Origin: Dissophora ornata
Lineage: Eukaryota > Mortierellomycota > Mortierellomycetes > Mortierellales > Mortierellaceae
DNA length: 36,149 nt
Direction: 5' to 3'
NCBI GenBank assembly: GCA_025201705.1
Contig: MU616860.1
Location: forward strand, 1-36,149
A program made the translations under genes and the position numbers. Below, piece by piece: positions 31,069 through 36,149 of the stretch (position 1 is the first letter of the stretch; each line of letters opens with the position of its first letter). The notes beneath the pieces were generated by a model. That model had not been told where the DNA came from. It saw nothing but the letters and a program-made list of their open reading frames with translations, and made no database searches.

Positions 31069-33294
31069 ATGCCGAACGAACACGAAAACGTCACCATGTT
31101 CCAGTTCTTCGAGTGGTATACTCCTGCAGGCACGACTCCATTGGCGCGCCTTCCCTCTCGCTGCATCTCTCCCCTATCCCCAATCTACGCTTGAGTATAT
31201 CATACAAAAAAAACAAACAAGACTACCTCACTAACCGCGAGACTATTTAGACCGCCGGCACTGGATCCGCCTAAAGGAGCAGGCTAGCTTGTTGAACTCA
31301 CTTGGCCTCACCGCCATCTGGCTCCCACCACCAAACAAGGGCAGGTACCGTATCTCTCTACCTCCATCTCATTACCATGCACTAACTCCTACCTGTATTC
31401 TCTCATGACACTGAACTTGACATCGCCGTCCGTCTCCACTCTTCTGCTTAATATAGCTCCTCTCAGGATGTAGGTTATGCCCCTTACGATCTCTGGGACA
31501 TGGGCGAATTTTACCAAAAAGGCACGGTCCCCACCAAGTACGGTACCAAGAAAGAGTTAAAGGAAGCCATTGAGGAGTGCAAGAAGTACGGTATGAAGAT
31601 CTATTTCGATGCAGTCCTGAACCACAAGGCTTCTGGAGATAAGACCCAGGTATTCAAGGCTGTCGCGGTTGCGAATGAGGACCGTACACAAGAGATTGAG
31701 GCGCCTCATGACATCACTGCGTACACAAAGTTCATGTTCCAGGGAAGGAAAGGCAAGTACTCGGACTTCCAGTGGGGGTATGAGCACTTTTCGGGTACGG
31801 ACTGGGATGCCAAGGAGAAGCGATCTGTACGTATTGGAACTTGGTTTACGATCTGCAAGAGCAAGCAAGCATCAATTTTTTTTAACATGGCATCCTAACA
31901 ATCGCACCATTGTCATTTGATATAGGCCGTGTTCAGAATAGAAGGCGAGAACAAAGGCTTTGCAGAGGATGTTGATAAAGAAAACGGCAACTTTGACTAT
32001 TTGATGTGTTGCAACATCGACTATAAGCATCCGGATGTCGTTACCGAGACCGAGTGCTGGGCAATGTGGTATGCTTACTGCCATCATAGTTGGAGATGGA
32101 GAATTTGTTGCAGACCATGTTCCCTGACCGCATTTTCTTCTGTATCGGTTGAATAGGTGTGTCAATGAGTTCGGTATCGACGGATTGAGAATCGACGCCC
32201 TCAAACATATCAGTGCTGGATTCGTTAGACATCTCCTAGACTATGTCCGCAAGGAGTCCAACAACCCTCACTTTTTCTGTGTTGGGCAAGTTCTTTTTTT
32301 TTTTTTTTTTTATCTAAACTAACTGTCGACTATGATAGCTCTAGATCACAGACCACTCATTCAATGTTCTTATTTCTCTTTCTCTTTCTTTTTCTCTTGC
32401 AGCGAGTACTGGAAGCAGGATGCGAACGTCCTCAATTCCCAACTGGAGACCTACAGCAACATTCATTTGTTCGATGTCCCTCTTCACTACAACTTCACGC
32501 GCGCAGGAAAGGAGGGTCCCTTGTTCGACATGAGAACCGTCTTTGATGGCTCCCTTGTTCAGTCGAACCCCCAAGCTGCTGTCACCTTTATCGACAATCA
32601 CGACACACAGCCCTACCAAACCCTTGAGAGCTATGTCGAGCACTGGTTTAAGCCTCTCGCAACAGCTGTACGTCTTCCATCTCTATCTATTATTGTTATT
32701 TTTTTTATTGCTCGAGCCCTCCTCGCTTACAACGCCTGCTCTTTTTGATGTTTTTGGATGTGCTTCTAGTTGATCTGCCTTCGCTTCGATGGATACCCAT
32801 GCCTCTTCTACGGAGACTTTTACGGCATTGAGGCCAAGTCTAAGAGAGAACCTTGGACTGCCATCCCTGGACGCAAGGATATGTTCTCGCGTATTCTCCT
32901 GGCCCGCAAAGAATTCGCATATGGCAATCAGAGTGATTACTTCAACCACCCTAACTGCGTTGGTTGGGTCCGTCATGGAGACGAGCACCATCCCAAGGGT
33001 TTGGTCGTCATCATGTCCAACTCGAATACCAAGGGCTATAAACGCATGAACGTCGGTAGTCAGAGAGCTGGGCAGCTTTGGGTGGATATGATGGGTTACT
33101 GGAAGGACCCGGTGACGATTAATGACGAAGGTTGGGCCAAATTCCATTGCCACTCTGGAAGTGTTAGTTTGTGGGTTGAGAAAGAGGAAGCTAAGATCTG
33201 GGCCACGGTCGAGGAGACGACGATGAAGAGAAGGAGTTTGTGGCAGATCATTCGGACCTGCCTAAGCCCTTGGATAACTGGGACCATCTTTTGA
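31069..33294 (+). CDS. Intracellular alpha-amylase, glycoside hydrolase family 13 (subfamily 5-like)
   Basis: Seven exons in phase: 31069-31129, 31251-31344, 31457-31826, 31926-32068, 32157-32285, 32403-32667 and 32770-33294, for 528 residues. No signal peptide; the start MPNEHENVTMFQFFEWY is typical of the liquefying, cytosolic type. The four GH13 regions are present: DAVLNH (103-108), GLRIDALKH with nucleophile Asp236, VGEYW with acid/base Glu267, and FIDNHD with Asp333. It hydrolyses internal alpha-1,4 bonds of glycogen or starch; fungal relatives are linked to alpha-glucan and glycogen metabolism. Introns 1 and 5 need GC donors. The last about 25 codons lose coding character and a better frame runs on to 33434. 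Convergent with the hydroxylase gene. Confidence 0.88.
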
Positions 33295-33602
33295 AGGAGG
33301 ATCAAATGTCGGCGATGAAAACGAGTGAGAGAAGGCAAACGCTGGTGCTTGTATACCATCATTTTCCATTGCTTCATCATACACCAGAAACCAATACCAG
33401 CATTCTAATAAACAACACGCCACAACACATTTGATCATCAATGATAGACAAGGGATGAAAATAGGATGGGATATTGAAGGGAGGATAGACGGAGAACTGT
33501 TTATTTTTTCTTCTCATTGACACAAAAAAATGAGTCGATGAGAAAAAGTCAACAGTATTTACTGTCAGTCATATCGCAGTAAGGAGGGGGGCTGTCCGAC
33601 AT
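33295..33602. other. Convergent 3' region
   Basis: 308 bases between the stop codons of the amylase and hydroxylase genes. It holds the alternative amylase C-terminal frame (to 33434) and AATAAA-like elements near 33405. Confidence 0.6.
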
Positions 33603-35303
33603 TTAAGACGAAAGCTTCTCCAAAGCATCGACAAGCGTGAGCATGTCGGTCTTGATGCTCTGCGCATATCGAATGACCTTCTCCTTCGAATCCAGGATCT
33701 CGATGCTCTCAGTGTAGGCGTTGTAGCGAACCGAGAAAGGACGGTTCAAGGAGTTTGCAAACTCACGAACCCTCATCTGCGCATCCTTGAACGACTCGGC
33801 CACAAAGTAGACAGGCTGGTATTCCGTGATTGGGTACTTTTGCAGCGCAACCTTGGCAGGCTCAAAGGCACGGAGCTCAGGCTTGCCACTGAGGGCATAT
33901 TCCAGTTCACCAAACGACGACAACAGACCCGCACCATAGGCTCGGATATCTTCACCCTGACGACAGATTCCAAACTCAACAGTAAACCAGTAGATAGTAG
34001 CCAGACGTTCAATATCCTCATCACTCGCTCCCAATGACGCAAGACCAATCTCCTGAGAGAAATCAGCAAAATCCGGGCTGGCAAACAGGGGGACGTGACC
34101 GAGCAATTCGTGGCAGACATCGGGTTCAGGAGTGTACAGGGGCTTGGAGTGGTGGCGGATATACTGGGTAGAATGGAAGACACGGAAGGCAAGACCGTTC
34201 AAGAAATCACGGCTGGTCAAGAGACCCATGACGGGGCGAAGAGTAAAACCGGTGCAATCCTTCAAAAACTTGGAAACAGCGTCGAGCTGAGGGATTTGGT
34301 GGGGACCATATCCGCAGTTCTGGAGCAACAAAGGGAAGACGTACTGGTGTTCCCTGCAGGCGTGCGTGGGGAACATGCTCGTCAACTTGCCATACACGGC
34401 AGCCCAGGTTTCAACCTCGACCTGAGTGTAATCGACATGGGGGATGGGCTGACCACTAGATAAATCGAGAAGAATATGTTTAGCGCTCAGCACAGGGAAG
34501 CGAAACACGTTTTTGTGTATGCCTTCCCGCTCCTGCAATGCAATGACTTACGTCTTGTAGGTCTTGGCGATCTTGGTGATCTCAGCACGGCGAGCACGGT
34601 AGGTAGCATCCTTGGCACCGGGGTGGTCAGAGTCGAGCTCCTCGCCCATCTCGAGAACCTTGTCGGCAAAGGTGTCGAGGTCAATCATCTTGCGAGGGAA
34701 CCAAGGGGTTGACTCGGGCAACTCGCCTATCACACGGATCAATATGGGTTGTGATGTATGCGTCAGTGGCTGGGAAAAAAAACCATAAATTTATGGGGCA
34801 AGAGGGAAAGTGAGTGGGAGGGAGGGGGAAGAAAAAGAGCAGCAGAACTAACCAGAGGCACCGGCTGCGCCGACGATGTGGACCTGCTTGGCAAAGGGCT
34901 CGAGCGACTTGGCGACGTTGCGGACCTGCTCGGTATCGACGGCGTTGAAGTCGACGAAGAAGTCGTAGTCCCACTCGGCAGTCTTGCTTGGGCGACTGTT
35001 TCCAGTGAGGGAGAGAGAGAGAGAGAGAGAGAGTGTGTGTGTGTGTGTGCTAGGAACAAAAACAGTGGTGCAGTCGTTTTTCAGGAACAAAGTGCCGCAA
35101 CAAGGTGCTTGGCACGCAGTGGAATGAAAGATGGCTTACGACTCGATGCGGGTGAGCGAGATGTGCATGGACTTGATGGCAGCCAGACAGTCGTCAAGGG
35201 CGCCAACCTTGTCCGTGATGGAGAAGTGGATGGTGGTCTTGACAGGGGTGACGGTGGCGTCGGCACACTTGTGCAGGTGGCTGGCAGCAGCGGTGGAAGA
35301 CAT
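33603..35303 (-). CDS. Phenylalanine 4-hydroxylase (aromatic amino acid hydroxylase)
   Basis: Four exons in phase: 35140-35303, 34853-34995, 34552-34726 and 33603-34455, for 444 residues (human enzyme 452). Residues about 20-95 form an ACT regulatory domain ([20 protein letters not shown]). The catalytic domain holds the iron ligands His276, His281 ([10 protein letters not shown]) and Glu321 (YWFTVEFG), matching human His285, His290 and Glu330. It converts phenylalanine to tyrosine with oxygen and tetrahydropterin. Among fungi this enzyme and tetrahydrobiopterin use are known from Mortierella, where the enzyme has been linked to lipid production; this supports the taxonomic guess. Start chosen at [12 protein letters not shown], just 5' of the ACT domain. 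All introns are GT-AG. Confidence 0.95.
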
Positions 35304-35977
35304 GGTTTGCTTTGTTGTTGCTTTTGCTGTTGTTGGTTGGAGTGGAGGGTGTGGTTGCGGATAGAGAAGTGGAAGAACAAAGAGAAGGGGGGAAAGGTGG
35401 GAAAGTGTCCTTTTTGAGTGTTTTTATGTTTGATTTCCCACGGGGAACCTGTCCTATTGTCGTCTGCGCTCTTTTGTTATTGCCCCAACTCCCACGGAAA
35501 CATGTGTACAAGTGTACACTGCACATTCCGCCCTTTTGTCGGGACTGGTCGAGATGCATCCCCCTAATAATGCAGCTATCTCATCTATCGCTGCGTTTTA
35601 GTTCTGTCGTCCTTGTACGACATTCACCATCCCTCGCAACGGCAATAAACAACAACCAGAACAGGAGAACTTTTTTTTTTCTTTTTGCAGCCGTGGGAAA
35701 TCAAAAGGCTCATCGACTCTTTTGCGGGAGGACACAATATGAAGATCTGTCTGTCTGCAAATAATTGATCTTCGCAGTGCAACAAATGCTCTGGCTTCGG
35801 AAATGATCACCGAGAACGGATGACACTGTCCAAGTGATCACAAAGCACTCGTCTATTTCTCTCCGCACAAATAGGGAGTGATACAATTAAAATGTGACAT
35901 GTTTACGTCCACCCTGTAGTGTGTATATTGCGGGGTTTATTCAGAGATTGGTCAGGCGTGTCTTTCGCGATTGAAGA
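35304..35977. other. Upstream region of the hydroxylase gene
   Basis: CA/GT-rich leader close to the start, then no gene recognised. A 70-codon minus-strand frame (35598-35810) has no visible domain. It also contains the 3' flank of the gene at the right edge. Confidence 0.5.
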
Positions 35978-36149
35978 TTAATGGAATGATTTCCCTCCTT
36001 TCACTATTGCATGTGCTCGTCCCCTGAGACTCTTCTCGAGCTTCGAAAGCTTTCCCGTTCTCTCGAATACCCCCCAGATCGCTTTGACTTCTGCTGGCGA
36101 GAGGGCTTCAAACAGTTTCTTCTGCATTCGATATGCATCTGACTGAGAG
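35978..36149 (-). CDS. 3' end of an unidentified gene (partial)
   Basis: An open frame enters from the right edge and ends at TAA 35978-35980, giving 56 residues. It begins SQSDAYRMQKKLFEALSPAE, continues VKAIWGVFERTGKLSKLEKS, and ends AIVKGGKSFH. Even, helix-like composition with charged residues and no low complexity argues for real coding sequence. Too short to name. The rest of the gene lies outside the window. Confidence 0.55.
   Translation of the reverse strand, partial: SQSDAYRMQKKLFEALSPAEVKAIWGVFERTGKLSKLEKSLRGRAHAIVKGGKSFH

Overview
The window looks like nuclear DNA of a filamentous early-diverging fungus, most likely Mortierellomycota (Mortierella/Linnemannia type). This is an inference from three things. 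There is a tetrahydrobiopterin-type phenylalanine hydroxylase, which among fungi is known mainly from Mortierella. The genes carry many short GT-AG introns with CTAAC/TACTAAT-like branch points. A fragment of fungal 18S rRNA is also present. There are no prokaryotic signatures.

Layout. 1-3000: two neighbouring inverted-repeat mobile elements, one (245-1503) with long terminal inverted repeats and one (about 1505-2997) whose ends are themselves near-perfect palindromes and which holds a frameshifted minus-strand gene. 3179-4877 (-): a six-exon HSL-type alpha/beta hydrolase. 5807-6666 (+): a three-exon BORCS8-like subunit of the lysosome-positioning BORC complex, divergent from the hydrolase across a long (GA)n tract. 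7141-7325: a broken piece of 18S rDNA. 7853-13176 (+): a nine-exon Nup153/Nup1-like nuclear basket nucleoporin (amphipathic helix, three RanBP2 zinc fingers, FG repeats). 13892-16318 (+): a low-complexity protein ending in an RVxF-like protein phosphatase 1 docking motif and a conserved tail, resembling Bni4 or phostensin/taperin.

17.1-31 kb is a decaying accessory island: a degraded ORF, a secreted heptad-repeat protein, a frame-broken membrane protein, three remnants of Crypton-like tyrosine-recombinase elements (22.2-23.1, 27.0-27.8 and 30.0-30.7 kb), a 554-bp pogo-like element with 25-bp inverted repeats, and two diverged copies of one gene-plus-flank unit (about 23.7-26.1 and 28.1-29.8 kb). 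The order of shared pieces suggests an old segmental duplication later interrupted by insertions and microsatellites.

31069-33294 (+) is a seven-exon intracellular GH13 alpha-amylase of the bacterial-like type, with two apparent GC-AG introns. It is convergent with the four-exon phenylalanine hydroxylase at 33603-35303 (-). The right edge holds the 3' end of an unidentified minus-strand gene (35978 onward).

The core genes are unrelated housekeeping functions (organelle positioning, nuclear transport, phosphatase targeting, glucan and phenylalanine metabolism); there is no operon-like logic. All exon models were built by hand from splice signals and reading-frame phase; none was tested by alignment or RNA data. 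The first 244 bases hold nothing I recognise.
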